A DNA stretch of 64,000 nt from Streptantibioticus parmotrematis (GCF_019890615.1 NZ_JAINVZ010000023.1:1-64000), one strand, 5' to 3'; counted from the stretch's first letter, positions 8,727 through 17,539 are shown. The notes: generated from the sequence alone by a model not told the origin. A program made the numbers and translations.

Positions 8727-8739
8727 TGTCAAGGCTTGA
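8727..8739 (-). promoter_or_regulatory. Candidate promoter -35 box overlapped by an inverted repeat, upstream of glucoamylase
   Basis: On the minus strand TTGACA (8732-8727) stands 17 bp from a weak -10-like CACGCT (8709-8704). The 11-bp inverted repeat TCAAG-g-CTTGA (8729-8739) overlaps the -35 box, where a repressor would block transcription. Streptomyces amylase genes are commonly controlled by LacI-family regulators such as MalR, but this site is too short to assign. The divergent methyltransferase gene has a TATGAT at 8832-8837. Confidence 0.4.
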
Positions 8740-8873
8740 AGCGAACATCACTCTTCGGTAGTTCGTTGCGTTCACGAGATGGAGACAAGGGTCGAGGCTA
8801 CCGAGTGGTACCGGCCGACCGGCCCCGCTCCTATGATTGCGCCGTACAACACCGCGGGCCGAAGGGGCAGTTG

Positions 8874-9686
8874 ATGGCTGACGAGCATTCAGAGGTGGAC
8901 CAGACCCGGCCGAGCATCGCTCGCGTCTACGACTACCTGCTGGGCGGCAAGGACAACTACGCCGTCGACCGGGCGATCGGCGACCGCTTCAAGTACGACC
9001 TGCCGGGATCGGTGGCGATCGCGCACGCCAACCGCCAGGCGCTGGTGCGCGGCGTGCGGACCATCGCGCTGGAGACCGGGGTGCGGCAGTTCGTCGACAT
9101 GGGCAGCGGTCTGCCCACCGCCGACAACGTCCACCAGGTCGCCCAGCGGCACGCCCCGGGCTCGCGCGTGGTGTACGTCGACAGCGACCCGATCGTGCTC
9201 GCCCACGGCCGCGCGCTGCTCGTGCAGAACGACGACACCCGGGTCATCCGCGGCGACATCCGCGACTACGAGGCCATACGTCACAACCCGGAGACCACCA
9301 AGCTCATCGACTTCGACGAGCCGGTGGCCGTCATCCTCAGCGCCGTGCTGCACCACCTCAACGACGACGAGAACCCGCAGGAGGTCGTCGCGTACTGGCG
9401 GGAGCAGGTCGTGCCCGGCAGCTACGTCTTCATCAGCCACTTCCGCAGCGGCCACAACGAGGAGACCGCGGAGGCGGAGCAGCTCCTTCAGGAGACCTTC
9501 GGGCGGGGCCGGTGGCGCACCGACGAGGAGATCCGTGACCTCTTCGACGGGTTCGAACTGCTCGCCCCCGGTGTCGTGCAGGCGTCCCACTGGCGCCCCG
9601 ACGAAGGGGCGGACGTCCCGCGGATCGGCCAGGAGGCCTCCGTCTGGGAGCAGTTGATCGCGGCGGGCCTCGGCGTCAAGCGGTAA
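8874..9686 (+). CDS. DUF574-type S-adenosylmethionine-dependent methyltransferase (first of two)
   Basis: A 270-residue cytoplasmic protein from ATG 8874 with GAAGGGG upstream. It has the family's N-terminal block (SIARVYDYLLGGKDNYAVDRAIGD), a SAM-binding loop FVDMGSGLPTADNVH, an acidic strand end VYVDSDPIVLAHGRAL, and the LHHLNDDENP and FDGFELLAPGVV segments. This family (Methyltransf_19) is greatly expanded in streptomycetes; acceptor substrates are mostly unknown. A paralogue is at 23781-24587. It ends 22 bp before a convergent phosphatase gene. Confidence 0.9.
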   Translation: MADEHSEVDQTRPSIARVYDYLLGGKDNYAVDRAIGDRFKYDLPGSVAIAHANRQALVRGVRTIALETGVRQFVDMGSGLPTADNVHQVAQRHAPGSRVVYVDSDPIVLAHGRALLVQNDDTRVIRGDIRDYEAIRHNPETTKLIDFDEPVAVILSAVLHHLNDDENPQEVVAYWREQVVPGSYVFISHFRSGHNEETAEAEQLLQETFGRGRWRTDEEIRDLFDGFELLAPGVVQASHWRPDEGADVPRIGQEASVWEQLIAAGLGVKR

Positions 9687-9708
9687 CGCCGACCGGTGGT
9701 GGCGGGCG

Positions 9709-11997
9709 CTACTCCTGCGGCAGTCGTTCCATCCGGGAGACCAGCAGCGCCACGTCGTCCGGGTCCGCAGCGTGACGCAGGCTGTGCAGCAGCACGTCGC
9801 AGGTGTCCTGGAGCGGGCGCCGGGGCTGGTCCAGCAGCCGCAGCAGTTCCGCGAGGCGGTCGTCGAGCGGCTGGTCGCGGGTCTCCACCAGGCCGTCGGT
9901 GTAGAGCACCAGCTGGTCGCCGGGGGCGAGCCGGAGTTCCACCGACTCGAACGGGACGCCGCCGACGCCCAGCGGCGCCCCGGTGGGCAGCTCCAGCAGT
10001 TCCGGTGGGCGTCCCGGGCGGGCCAGCACGGGCGGCAGATGGCCCGCGTTGGCGATGTGGCAGCACATGGTCTCCGGGTCGTAGACGGCGTAGACGCAGG
10101 TGGCGATGGGGCGTTCCAGGCCGTCGGTGATGCGGTCGAGGTGGGTGAGGACGGCGGCGGGCTCCAGGTCGAGTTCGGCCAGGGTCCTGGTGGCGGTGCG
10201 CACCTGGCCCATCGTGGCGGCGGCGCCGATGCCGCTGCCCATCACGTCGCCGACGACGAGCGCCGTGCGGTTCCCGGACAGCGAGATGACGTCGAACCAG
10301 TCGCCGCCGACCTGGCTCGGGCCCTGCGCGGGCTCGTAGCGGTAGGCGATCTCCAGGCCGGGCCGGTCGGGCGGCTGGTGCGGCAGCAGGTGCCGCTGGA
10401 GGGTCAGCGCGGCCTGCCGCTGGCTCTGGTACCAGCGGGCGTTGTCGATGCAGACGGCGGCGCGGGCCGCCAGCTCGCACGCGAGCGCGACGTCGTCGCT
10501 GGTGAACGGCAGCGGGTTGCGGGCCCGTTTCAGGTCGAGCGCGCCCAGCACCTCGCCGCGGGCGATCAGCGGCACCGCCAGGTAGGAGTGCACGCCCGCC
10601 TGTTCCAGCAGCGCCACCGCGTCGCCGTCGCGGGCGATGCGCCGCAGGTCCTCGTCGGTCACCTGCGGCACGAGCACCGGGCGGCCGGTCTTGGCGCACC
10701 GGGTCACCAGCCGGTCGGGCCCGTACTTGGCCACCTCGCCCGGCGGGTCGGCGGCGCGCACCGCGAGCGTGGGGTGCGCGGCGGCGACCGCCAGCGCCCG
10801 GAAGACGGTGGCCTCGCCCTCCTCGGTGGCGTTCACCGCGAAGGTGCGCTGGCCGCCGAGGACGGTGTCCAGCACGTCCACCGCGGCCACGTCGGCGAGC
10901 GCGGGCACGCACAGGTCGGCGAGTTCGTGGGCGGTGCGGTCCAGGTCCAGGGTGGTCCCGACGCGTTTGGAGGCGTCCGCTATCAGCGCGAGCCGCTGCC
11001 GGGCCTGGGCCGCCTCGGTGGCCGCCCGGTGCCGTTCGCTGACGTCGATGACGGAGGTGGCGATGCCCAGGACGCGGCCCGCGGAGTCCTCCAGCCGGTA
11101 GTACGACACCGACCAGGCGCGGTCGCCGCCCGCCGAGTCCGGGTCCATCCGGCCGACCGCGTACTGGTCCAGCAGGGGCGTGCCGGTGGCCAGGACGTGG
11201 CGCATCGCGGCCTCGACCGAGTCGACGTCCAGGCCGGAGAGCACCTCGCGCACGTGGCGTCCGACGTGCGCCTCGGCGGGCTTGCCGTTGATGCGCTCGA
11301 GCGCCGGGTTGACGGTGACGTACCGCAGGTCGGTGTCGAGGACGGCGAGGCCGATCGGGGACTGCGAGACCAGCCGGACCGACAGCGCGAGGTCGGTCTC
11401 CACCTGGCGGACGGTGGCCTCGGCGGCGGCCAGGCCCAGGGCGTAGCGGCGCCCGCCCGCGTCCTCCAGGCGCATGTTGCGGAACTCGGCGAAGCGGGTG
11501 CTGCCGTCCTTGTGGCGGATCGGGAAGACCCCGGCCCAGCTGCCGCTGCCGCCGCCCATGACGCGTTCGAACAGGTCGAGGGCGAGTTGCAGGTGCTCCT
11601 CGCCGACCATGATCCGCCCGGCGAACCGGCCCAGGGCCTCCTGCGCGGTGTAGCCGAACAGTTCCTCCGCCTGCGGGCTCCACAGCACGATCCGTCCCTC
11701 GGCATCCAGCACGACCGCGGCGACGCCCAGGACGTCGAGCAGCCCGCCGGGCGCGTCGGTGCCGAGCAGCGGGGCCTCGGGGCTCGCGAGCGCTCCGGAG
11801 GCCGGGGGCCGTTCACGGCCGGGCGGCGGGCTGTCGTCGCCGTCCCGGCCGGTCCGGAGTGGTTCGGTGGCACCCAATGTCCCAGGACCCCCATCCGTCT
11901 GCGGCGACGCCTGCGCGGATCGGCACGGACCGGCCCGGTCCGAACCGGTCGTCCCCCTCTCGGTCGCACGGACGCGGGTGGGCCGACGGGCCGGCAC
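9709..11997 (-). CDS. PAS-PAS-GAF-SpoIIE (PP2C) serine phosphatase
   Basis: 762 residues from GTG 11997, supported by GGGAGG nine bases upstream. Order: a disordered N-terminus (about 1-80), a PAS domain (LLDVLGVAAVVLDAEGRIVLWS), a second PAS (SPIGLAVLDTDLRYVTVNPALE), a GAF domain around residues 340-500, then a PPM-type SpoIIE catalytic domain with metal-site motifs GGDWFDVISL, VVGDVMGSG and LVLYTDGLVE and the C-terminal DDVALLV. Such proteins dephosphorylate anti-anti-sigma factors to release alternative sigma factors in response to a signal bound by PAS or GAF. No RsbV or RsbW gene is adjacent, and there is no kinase domain. Confidence 0.93.
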   Translation of the reverse strand: MPARRPTRVRATERGTTGSDRAGPCRSAQASPQTDGGPGTLGATEPLRTGRDGDDSPPPGRERPPASGALASPEAPLLGTDAPGGLLDVLGVAAVVLDAEGRIVLWSPQAEELFGYTAQEALGRFAGRIMVGEEHLQLALDLFERVMGGGSGSWAGVFPIRHKDGSTRFAEFRNMRLEDAGGRRYALGLAAAEATVRQVETDLALSVRLVSQSPIGLAVLDTDLRYVTVNPALERINGKPAEAHVGRHVREVLSGLDVDSVEAAMRHVLATGTPLLDQYAVGRMDPDSAGGDRAWSVSYYRLEDSAGRVLGIATSVIDVSERHRAATEAAQARQRLALIADASKRVGTTLDLDRTAHELADLCVPALADVAAVDVLDTVLGGQRTFAVNATEEGEATVFRALAVAAAHPTLAVRAADPPGEVAKYGPDRLVTRCAKTGRPVLVPQVTDEDLRRIARDGDAVALLEQAGVHSYLAVPLIARGEVLGALDLKRARNPLPFTSDDVALACELAARAAVCIDNARWYQSQRQAALTLQRHLLPHQPPDRPGLEIAYRYEPAQGPSQVGGDWFDVISLSGNRTALVVGDVMGSGIGAAATMGQVRTATRTLAELDLEPAAVLTHLDRITDGLERPIATCVYAVYDPETMCCHIANAGHLPPVLARPGRPPELLELPTGAPLGVGGVPFESVELRLAPGDQLVLYTDGLVETRDQPLDDRLAELLRLLDQPRRPLQDTCDVLLHSLRHAADPDDVALLVSRMERLPQE

Positions 11998-12112
11998 GGC
12001 CCGCCGCCTCCCATGGTGCTCCGCGCCGCGCCCGGACGCAGCCCGGGCGACCGGTAAATTCTGCGCATGGTGACCGTACTGGTCAACGGGTCGCCCGGGA
12101 CGCCTTCCGTGA

Positions 12113-12137
12113 CCGGACGCGCTCGCAGCGCGTCCGG
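12113..12137. repeat. Perfect 11-bp hairpin in the divergent intergenic region before the BKACE gene
   Basis: The arms 12113-12123 and 12127-12137 are perfectly complementary around a 3-nt loop. The hairpin ends 21 nt before ATG 12159, so it would sit in the leader of the plus-strand gene. It is too far from the minus-strand gene's end to be its terminator. It may be an operator or a leader structure. Confidence 0.5.
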
Positions 12138-12158
12138 GTACCTGGCATGGTCTGAGGC

Positions 12159-12887
12159 ATGTTGCAGGTCTGTCTGAACGGCGCCCGCACCCGGGACGAC
12201 TTCCGGCGGCTTCCGGTGGCGCCGGACGAACTGGCGGCGCAGGCCGCGCGGGCCGTCGCGGCCGGTGCGCGCGACGTCCACCTCCACCCGAAGGACGACG
12301 ACGGCGCCGACTCGCTTCAGCCGCGCGACGTGGCCCGGGCGGTCGAGGCGGTCCGGCGCGCCGTTCCCGAGGGCGTACGGGTCGGGGTCACCACGGGGGC
12401 GTGGGCGGTGCCCGAGCCGGAGCGGCGGGCCGAGCTGGTGCGGTCGTGGACCGTGCTGCCCGACCACGCCTCGGTGAACTGGCACGAGGACGGCGCCGAG
12501 CCGGTCGCCCGCGCCCTGCTGGAACGCGGCGTGGGCGTCGAGGCGGGCGTCTGGTCCGGGGGTGACGCGGCCGATCGTTTCCTGGGCTCGCCGCTGGCCG
12601 ACCGGGTGCTGCGCGTGCTCGCCGAAGCCGTGGACACCGACCCGGACACCGCGCCGCACACCGCGTCGGCCCTGGTGTCGAAGCTCGCGGCGGGCGTCCG
12701 GGCGCCCCTCCTGCTGCACGGCGAGGAGACGGGCGCCTGGCCGGTGCTGCGGCTGGCGGTGCGGATGGAACTGGACACCCGCATCGGCCTGGAGGACGTC
12801 CTCGTGCTGCCCGACGGCTCTGCGGCCAAGGACAACGCGGCGCTGGTGACGGCGGCCCGCGACCTGATCAGCACCGGAGGCCGGTAG
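12159..12887 (+). CDS. BKACE family (3-keto-5-aminohexanoate cleavage enzyme-like, DUF849) protein
   Basis: A 242-residue protein with the TIM-barrel features of beta-keto acid cleavage enzymes: the metal-binding HLHPKD motif (residues 41-46), VTTGAW, SVNWHEDG, and the C-terminal GLEDVLVLPDGSAAKDNAALV. Such enzymes condense a beta-keto acid with acetyl-CoA to give acetoacetate and a CoA ester, using zinc. It is shorter than typical 270-310-residue members, so the lid may be reduced. No lysine fermentation or carnitine genes are nearby; the substrate is unknown. Confidence 0.85.
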   Translation: MLQVCLNGARTRDDFRRLPVAPDELAAQAARAVAAGARDVHLHPKDDDGADSLQPRDVARAVEAVRRAVPEGVRVGVTTGAWAVPEPERRAELVRSWTVLPDHASVNWHEDGAEPVARALLERGVGVEAGVWSGGDAADRFLGSPLADRVLRVLAEAVDTDPDTAPHTASALVSKLAAGVRAPLLLHGEETGAWPVLRLAVRMELDTRIGLEDVLVLPDGSAAKDNAALVTAARDLISTGGR

Positions 12888-12917
12888 CGCCACGCGCCCA
12901 CCGCCAACGCCGCACGC

Positions 12918-12953
12918 CATGTCGCGGTCACGCCTCATGTCGCGGTCACGCCT
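12918..12953. repeat. Tandem 18-bp direct duplication
   Basis: The unit CATGTCGCGGTCACGCCT occurs twice head-to-tail (12918-12935, 12936-12953) with no mismatch, between the BKACE stop and the PHP gene start. It looks like a recent replication-slippage duplication. No role is evident. Confidence 0.9.
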
Positions 12954-13007
12954 CCTCGTCGCGCCCGCGCGCCCCCGCTCCCCCTGCGGCACCCTGGAGT
13001 GATGGCC

Positions 13008-14018
13008 ATGGACCCCGTCGACGCGCTGGAACGGATCGCCTTCCTGCTGGAGCGGGGGCAGGCGGCCACCTACCGCGTGAAGGCGTTCCGTACCGCGGCC
13101 CGGGCCGTCGCGGGCATCCCGCGGGACACCCTGCGCCGCCAGGCCGAGGCGGGGACGCTTGCCGCGACGGAAGGACTGGGGCCGAAGACGTCGCACGTCG
13201 TGGCGGAGGCGCTGGACGGGCGGACACCCGGTTACCTGGCCCGGCTGGAGGCCGACGCGGAACAACCGCTGACCGAGGGCGGCGAACGGCTGCGCGAGAA
13301 GCTGCGCGGCGACTGCCACACGCACTCCGACTGGTCCGACGGCGGCAGCCCGATCGCGACGATGGCGCGGGCCGCGGCCACGGAGATCGGCCACGAGTGG
13401 ACCGTGCTCACCGACCACTCCCCCAGGCTGACGGTGGCGAACGGCCTGACCGCCGCGCGGCTGCGCGAGCAGCTCGACGTGGTGGCCGGGGTGAACGAGG
13501 AGCTGGCGCCGTTCCGGCTGCTGACCGGCATCGAGTGCGACATCCTCGACGACGGCTCGCTGGACCAGGACCCGGAGCTGCTCGCCGAGCTGGACGTGGT
13601 GGTCGCCTCGGTCCACTCCAAGCTGGGGATGGACCCGCCCGCGATGACCCGGCGGCTGATCGCGGCGGTCAGCGATCCGCTGGTCGACGTGCTGGGGCAC
13701 TGCACCGGGCGGCGGGTCACCGGCCGCAGCCGTCCCCCGTCCCGCTTCGACGCCGCCGAGGTCTTCGCCGCCTGCGCCGAGCACGGCACGGCCGTCGAGA
13801 TCAACAGCCGGCCCGACCGGCTGGACCCGCCCCGCGCGCTCCTGCGCCAGGCGCTGGAGGCGGGCGTGTACGTCGCCGTCGACAGCGACGCCCACGCCCC
13901 GGGCCAGCTCGACTGGCAGATCTTCGGCTGCGCGCGGGCCGAGGAGTGCGGGGTGCCGGCGGAACGTGTCGTGACCACGTGGGACGTCGACCGGCTGCTC
14001 GCCTGGACCGGCGCCTGA
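13008..14018 (+). CDS. PolX-like PHP-domain protein lacking the polymerase palm
   Basis: 336 residues from ATG 13008, with GGAG eight bases upstream; ATG 13002 and GTG 12999 are in-frame alternatives. Residues 1-95 resemble the helix-hairpin-helix lyase domain of DNA polymerase X (ALERIAFLLERGQAATYRVKAF, TEGLGPKTSHVVAEAL). It then jumps directly to a PHP metallophosphoesterase domain (GDCHTHSDWSDGGSP, TVLTDHSP, ECDILDDGSLD, VVASVHSKLGM, LGHCTG, VDSDAHAPGQL). The nucleotidyltransferase palm and thumb found in the PolX at 20015 are absent. It is probably a nuclease or phosphoesterase acting on DNA ends. The Ogt gene follows on the same strand. Confidence 0.88.
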   Translation: MDPVDALERIAFLLERGQAATYRVKAFRTAARAVAGIPRDTLRRQAEAGTLAATEGLGPKTSHVVAEALDGRTPGYLARLEADAEQPLTEGGERLREKLRGDCHTHSDWSDGGSPIATMARAAATEIGHEWTVLTDHSPRLTVANGLTAARLREQLDVVAGVNEELAPFRLLTGIECDILDDGSLDQDPELLAELDVVVASVHSKLGMDPPAMTRRLIAAVSDPLVDVLGHCTGRRVTGRSRPPSRFDAAEVFAACAEHGTAVEINSRPDRLDPPRALLRQALEAGVYVAVDSDAHAPGQLDWQIFGCARAEECGVPAERVVTTWDVDRLLAWTGA

Positions 14019-14138
14019 CAGGGCCGTCCTCCACCCGCGGATGCCATGTCCGATTTCCGCCAGCAACGGCCCCGTGCGGGCCGCAGGATGGTGAGTGCGA
14101 GACAGTGAACCACCGCGAGGACGGAAGAGGGACGTGTC

Positions 14139-14657
14139 ATGACGGTCCGCACGACGATCGACAGCCCGCTGGGCGAACTGCTGCTGGTGGGCGAGGAGTC
14201 CGCGACCGCGAACGGCGGTTTCGCCGTCGCCTCGCTCTCCCTCGCCGACCACGCCACGCCCGCCCCGCCCGCCGTCCCCGCGGACGTGCGGCGCGACGCC
14301 GACGCGCTGGCCGAGCCGGTGCGTCAGCTGGCCGACTACTTCCGCGGCGAGCGCCGCGTCTTCGACCTGGAGTACACGGTGACCGGCACCGCGTTCCGGC
14401 AGCGGGTGTGGCGGGCGCTGGAGGAGATCCCGTACGGCACCACGGTGACGTACGGCGAGATCGCCGAACGGATCGGCGCGCCGCGTGCGGCGGTACGGTC
14501 CGTGGGCGCCGCGATCGGCGCCAACCCGCTGCTGGTGCTGCGCCCGTGCCACCGCGTGATCGGCGCCGACGGCACGCTCACCGGCTACGCGGCCGGTCTG
14601 GAGCGCAAGGAGTGGCTGCTCACGCACGAGGGCGCGCTCCAGCCGACCCTGGTCTGA
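14139..14657 (+). CDS. ogt: Methylated-DNA--protein-cysteine S-methyltransferase (Ogt/AGT)
   Basis: A 172-residue repair protein that removes alkyl groups from O6-alkylguanine to its own cysteine in a single-turnover reaction. The acceptor is Cys137 in RPCHRVIGADG. Upstream are the DNA-binding helix-turn-helix (YGTTVTYGEIAERIGAPRAAVRSVGAAIG) and the ERKEWLLTHEG tail. At the position where most homologues have Asn in GxANGxNP it reads GAAIGANP, a small departure. The gene is independent, 120 bp after the PHP gene, and no Ada-type regulator is adjacent. Confidence 0.93.
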   Translation: MTVRTTIDSPLGELLLVGEESATANGGFAVASLSLADHATPAPPAVPADVRRDADALAEPVRQLADYFRGERRVFDLEYTVTGTAFRQRVWRALEEIPYGTTVTYGEIAERIGAPRAAVRSVGAAIGANPLLVLRPCHRVIGADGTLTGYAAGLERKEWLLTHEGALQPTLV

Positions 14658-14684
14658 CCGCCTCCTGACCGCCTCCAGCCCGGA

Positions 14685-16307
14685 TCAGGCCGGTTCGGGC
14701 GACGGTTCCCCGGCGAGGTGCCGTACGCCGGAGCGCACCGCCCACCGGAAGACGGCGACCGCGACGACGGCGACGGTCACGGAGTCGTACGGCGCGGGAA
14801 GACGGTCCGACCCCTTGAAGCTGCCCAGCCAGGACAGCAGGGTGAGCACCGCGAGGTAGGCCACCAGCCAGGCGCCGTCGCGCAGTTCGTCGCCGAGCGA
14901 GCGAGCCGCGGTCGCCGGGTCGCGGCGCAGCAGCAGGAAGAGCGGCAGCCCGGCGAGCACCAGCGGCAGCGCGAGCCGCAGGTCGTGCCAGCCGGACCAG
15001 TAGACGAACTCACTGGCCACCATGAAGCTGACCGGCGCGATCCAGCGCAGCCCCGGCACCCAGCCGCTCGTGCGGGCGCCGGGCGCGGCGCGGAAGACGC
15101 CCGCGGCCACCGCGGAGGCGCCGTAGATCAGCAGGTACATGTCGCCCATGACGCTGACGATGTTCTGCCAGCTGCCGAACGGCAGCAGGAAGACCACGAT
15201 GACGGCGAGGTTGAGGGCGAGCGCCCGGTGCGGGATGCCGCGGCGCGGGTCCACCCGCATCACGGGTCGCGGCAGCAGCCCGTTCTTGGCGAGCGCGTAG
15301 GTGTGCCGGGCGTCGATGGCCACGCCCACGTACGCGGAACCGCCCGGGGACAGGACGGCGTCGGCGTACAGCAGGCTGGAGAGCCACTGGAGGTTGAGCA
15401 GCAGCGCGAGTTGGCCGAACGGCGAGTCGAAGTCGACGCCCTTCCAGCCGTGCGCGAGCAGCGAGTCGGGGACGGTGAACAGGAAGGCCAGTTGCAGCGC
15501 CAGGTACATCAGCACCGCGAGGACGATGCCGGCCAGCACCGAGGCGGGCACCGTGCGGCGCGGGTTGCGGGCCTCGCCGGAGAAGTCCAGCGGCGCCTGG
15601 AAGCCGTTGACGGAGTAGACGATGCCGCCGCCGGCCAGGGCGCTCAGGCAGGCGGCGTAGCCGTAGGGCGCGAAGCCGCCGTGCGCGGTGAGCCGTCCGG
15701 AGTGGAATCCGGAGGCGAACAGCGCGGCGACGGTGACGACCGGCACCACGATCTTGAAGACCGACACCACGTTGTTGAGCCGGGCGAAGACCCGCACCGC
15801 GAACCAGTTGAGGCCGGTCAGCACGATGCTCAGGCCCAGCGCGACGCCGAGTCCCGAGGCGGTCAGGGTGTGGCCGTTGTAGATCCAGGGCAGGTAGTGC
15901 GCCGCGTACTGCATGATCGCGCTGATCTCCGCCGCGGTGCCGCCCACCGACAGCAGCACCGACCAGCCGATCATCGTGCCGACGAGCCGCCCGCTGGCGT
16001 ACAGCGGCCAGCGTGCGGTGCCGCCGCCCTCCGGCCGGGACGCGCCGAGTTCGACCATGACCAGGGCCACCAGCGCGCACAGCACGCCCGCGCCGATCCA
16101 CGACAACAGGGCCGCTGGGCCAGCGGTCTGGGCCGCGTACATGGCGGCGAACAGCCAGCCGGAGCCGACGATGTTGGAGAAGCCGATGGCCGTCAGGCCC
16201 CAGAACCCCAGGTCGTGGCGGAGCCTGCGCTCCTCGGTGTGGACGGCCGCCTGTCGGCCGGGTCGTGGCGACGCGGCGGCGTCGCCCGGCGGTTGGCCAT
16301 CCGGCAC
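14685..16307 (-). CDS. APC superfamily amino acid permease
   Basis: 540 residues from GTG 16307, chosen for the CGAGGAG nine bases upstream. About twelve hydrophobic segments follow a polar start. TM1 carries the APC hallmark IGFSNIVGSGWLFAA, the broken helix that binds the substrate amine and carboxylate. Later segments include NGFQAPLDFSGEARNPRRTVP and the long internal TM blocks. It is a plasma-membrane transporter; the overall pattern reminds me of aspartate-proton symporters, but specificity is inference. No metabolic genes for an amino acid are adjacent. Confidence 0.88.
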   Translation of the reverse strand: MPDGQPPGDAAASPRPGRQAAVHTEERRLRHDLGFWGLTAIGFSNIVGSGWLFAAMYAAQTAGPAALLSWIGAGVLCALVALVMVELGASRPEGGGTARWPLYASGRLVGTMIGWSVLLSVGGTAAEISAIMQYAAHYLPWIYNGHTLTASGLGVALGLSIVLTGLNWFAVRVFARLNNVVSVFKIVVPVVTVAALFASGFHSGRLTAHGGFAPYGYAACLSALAGGGIVYSVNGFQAPLDFSGEARNPRRTVPASVLAGIVLAVLMYLALQLAFLFTVPDSLLAHGWKGVDFDSPFGQLALLLNLQWLSSLLYADAVLSPGGSAYVGVAIDARHTYALAKNGLLPRPVMRVDPRRGIPHRALALNLAVIVVFLLPFGSWQNIVSVMGDMYLLIYGASAVAAGVFRAAPGARTSGWVPGLRWIAPVSFMVASEFVYWSGWHDLRLALPLVLAGLPLFLLLRRDPATAARSLGDELRDGAWLVAYLAVLTLLSWLGSFKGSDRLPAPYDSVTVAVVAVAVFRWAVRSGVRHLAGEPSPEPA

Positions 16308-16552
16308 GCTGCGGCTCCTCGGTTCGGTGTGCCCGCTCCTGTGTCGGCACCAGCCTGCCACCACGGTGCCCCGCGGGCCGGGTACCACCGCTCGCGGCGG
16401 TCGTCGTCCGTGGCGTCCGTCCGCTCCGACGGACCGTCGCCCCGGTTCGTACGACAGGATGTTCGTCGTCTCGGGTGCGCGGGCGCGGGCGCGCCGGATG
16501 CGGTCTGGCGTTCGGCGGGTGTCGGGTGCGGCGCCGGGTTAACGGCGGCGGG

Positions 16553-17488
16553 TCAGGCCTGGAGTGTCGCGCGGTCGCCCATGACGATCACCGGATGATC
16601 GGCCGGGTCGAGCGTCCTGAGCAGGTCGACCATGTGGGCACTGGAGAGCGACACGCAGCCGTGGGTGGGGCCGCCGTGGTCCACGTGCACCCACAGGCCC
16701 TGGCCGCGACTCGGCCCGAGCGGGGCACGGGGGTCGAGCGGCGTGGAGCCGGGGACGCGGTTGTAGTCGATGGCGACGACGTAGTCGAAGGCGCCGGTCA
16801 GCGGCTCGCCCTCGAAGCCGGTCCCGCCCGCCTGGAACGCGGTGGAGTGGTCGTAGGGCAGCTTGGTGCCGGGGTTGGCGTTCAGGCCGCCGGCGGCGGT
16901 GAGGGTGAACACGCCGACGGGGCTGCGCAGGTCGCCCTCGTGGTGGTCGGTGCCCCAGCCGCGCAGCGCGTTGTGCGCGGCCCAGGTGGCGCCGGGCTGC
17001 CAGCGCCCTGAGGCGTCGCGCTGCCACAGCACGACCGTGGACGTGGAGGAGTCGGCCGAGGCGCCGGTGACCACGAGGGCCTGGCGGGCGTCGGCCGGGA
17101 TGCGGGCGCCGAACTTCGGCCCGACGCCGGGCAGCAGCGCGGCGCGGCCGGCGGGTGCGATGTCGCGGGCGGTCTGCGGCGCCGGGCGCCGCGGTGGTTC
17201 GGCGGTCGCCTGGACGTGGGTGTGCGGCAGGCCGCGCAACGCGGCGGTGCCCACCACGCCGATGCCGACGCAGGCGAAGGCGGCGACCCGCAGCTTGCGC
17301 GCCTTGCCGCTCTTGCGCGGCGCGCGGTGGCGGGCGCGGGGCGCGCCTGGCTGTCTCGGCGGCGGCACCGCGACACCGGGCGGCACCGCCGCGCCGGGAT
17401 GGTGGTCCTCGCCCCCGGCGGAGCCGGACGGCGACGGCGAATCGTCCTCGGACAACGGTTCGCCGACGACAGCGGCTGGTCGGGGCAC
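16553..17488 (-). CDS. L,D-transpeptidase (YkuD) with N-terminal membrane anchor
   Basis: 311 residues from GTG 17488, directly after AAGGAGG; ATG 17524 is an upstream alternative. A Pro and Ser-rich cytoplasmic tail and a basic stretch (RKSGKARKLR) precede one membrane segment (VAAFACVGIGVVGTAALRG), so the catalytic domain is outside. The C-terminal domain has HVDHGGPTHGCVSLSSAHMVDLL with the catalytic Cys in HGCVS and a paired His. It likely forms 3-3 peptidoglycan cross-links or attaches surface molecules. It is 51 bp downstream of the SpoIIE/ATPase gene on the same strand. Confidence 0.9.
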   Translation of the reverse strand: MPRPAAVVGEPLSEDDSPSPSGSAGGEDHHPGAAVPPGVAVPPPRQPGAPRARHRAPRKSGKARKLRVAAFACVGIGVVGTAALRGLPHTHVQATAEPPRRPAPQTARDIAPAGRAALLPGVGPKFGARIPADARQALVVTGASADSSTSTVVLWQRDASGRWQPGATWAAHNALRGWGTDHHEGDLRSPVGVFTLTAAGGLNANPGTKLPYDHSTAFQAGGTGFEGEPLTGAFDYVVAIDYNRVPGSTPLDPRAPLGPSRGQGLWVHVDHGGPTHGCVSLSSAHMVDLLRTLDPADHPVIVMGDRATLQA

Positions 17489-17539
17489 GTCTCCTCCTTG
17501 GCGGTCCGGTCGGTCCCACACCATAGACGTGCGAGCTCG

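Noticed and set aside
6105-8873. Long open plus-strand frame opposite the glucoamylase gene
   Set aside because: The translation is Gly, Val, Arg-rich without domain patterns, while the minus strand encodes a clear GH15-CBM20 protein. In DNA above 70% GC such antisense frames are expected. Only the part from 8874 on is a real gene.
12067-12177. 36-codon plus-strand frame before the BKACE gene as a coding gene
   Set aside because: No ribosome site, overlaps the BKACE start, and its product has no protein-like features. Listed only as a possible leader frame.
10983-14627. Minus-strand frame of more than 1200 codons across BKACE, PHP and Ogt genes
   Set aside because: Antisense to three well-supported plus-strand genes and without recognisable domains.
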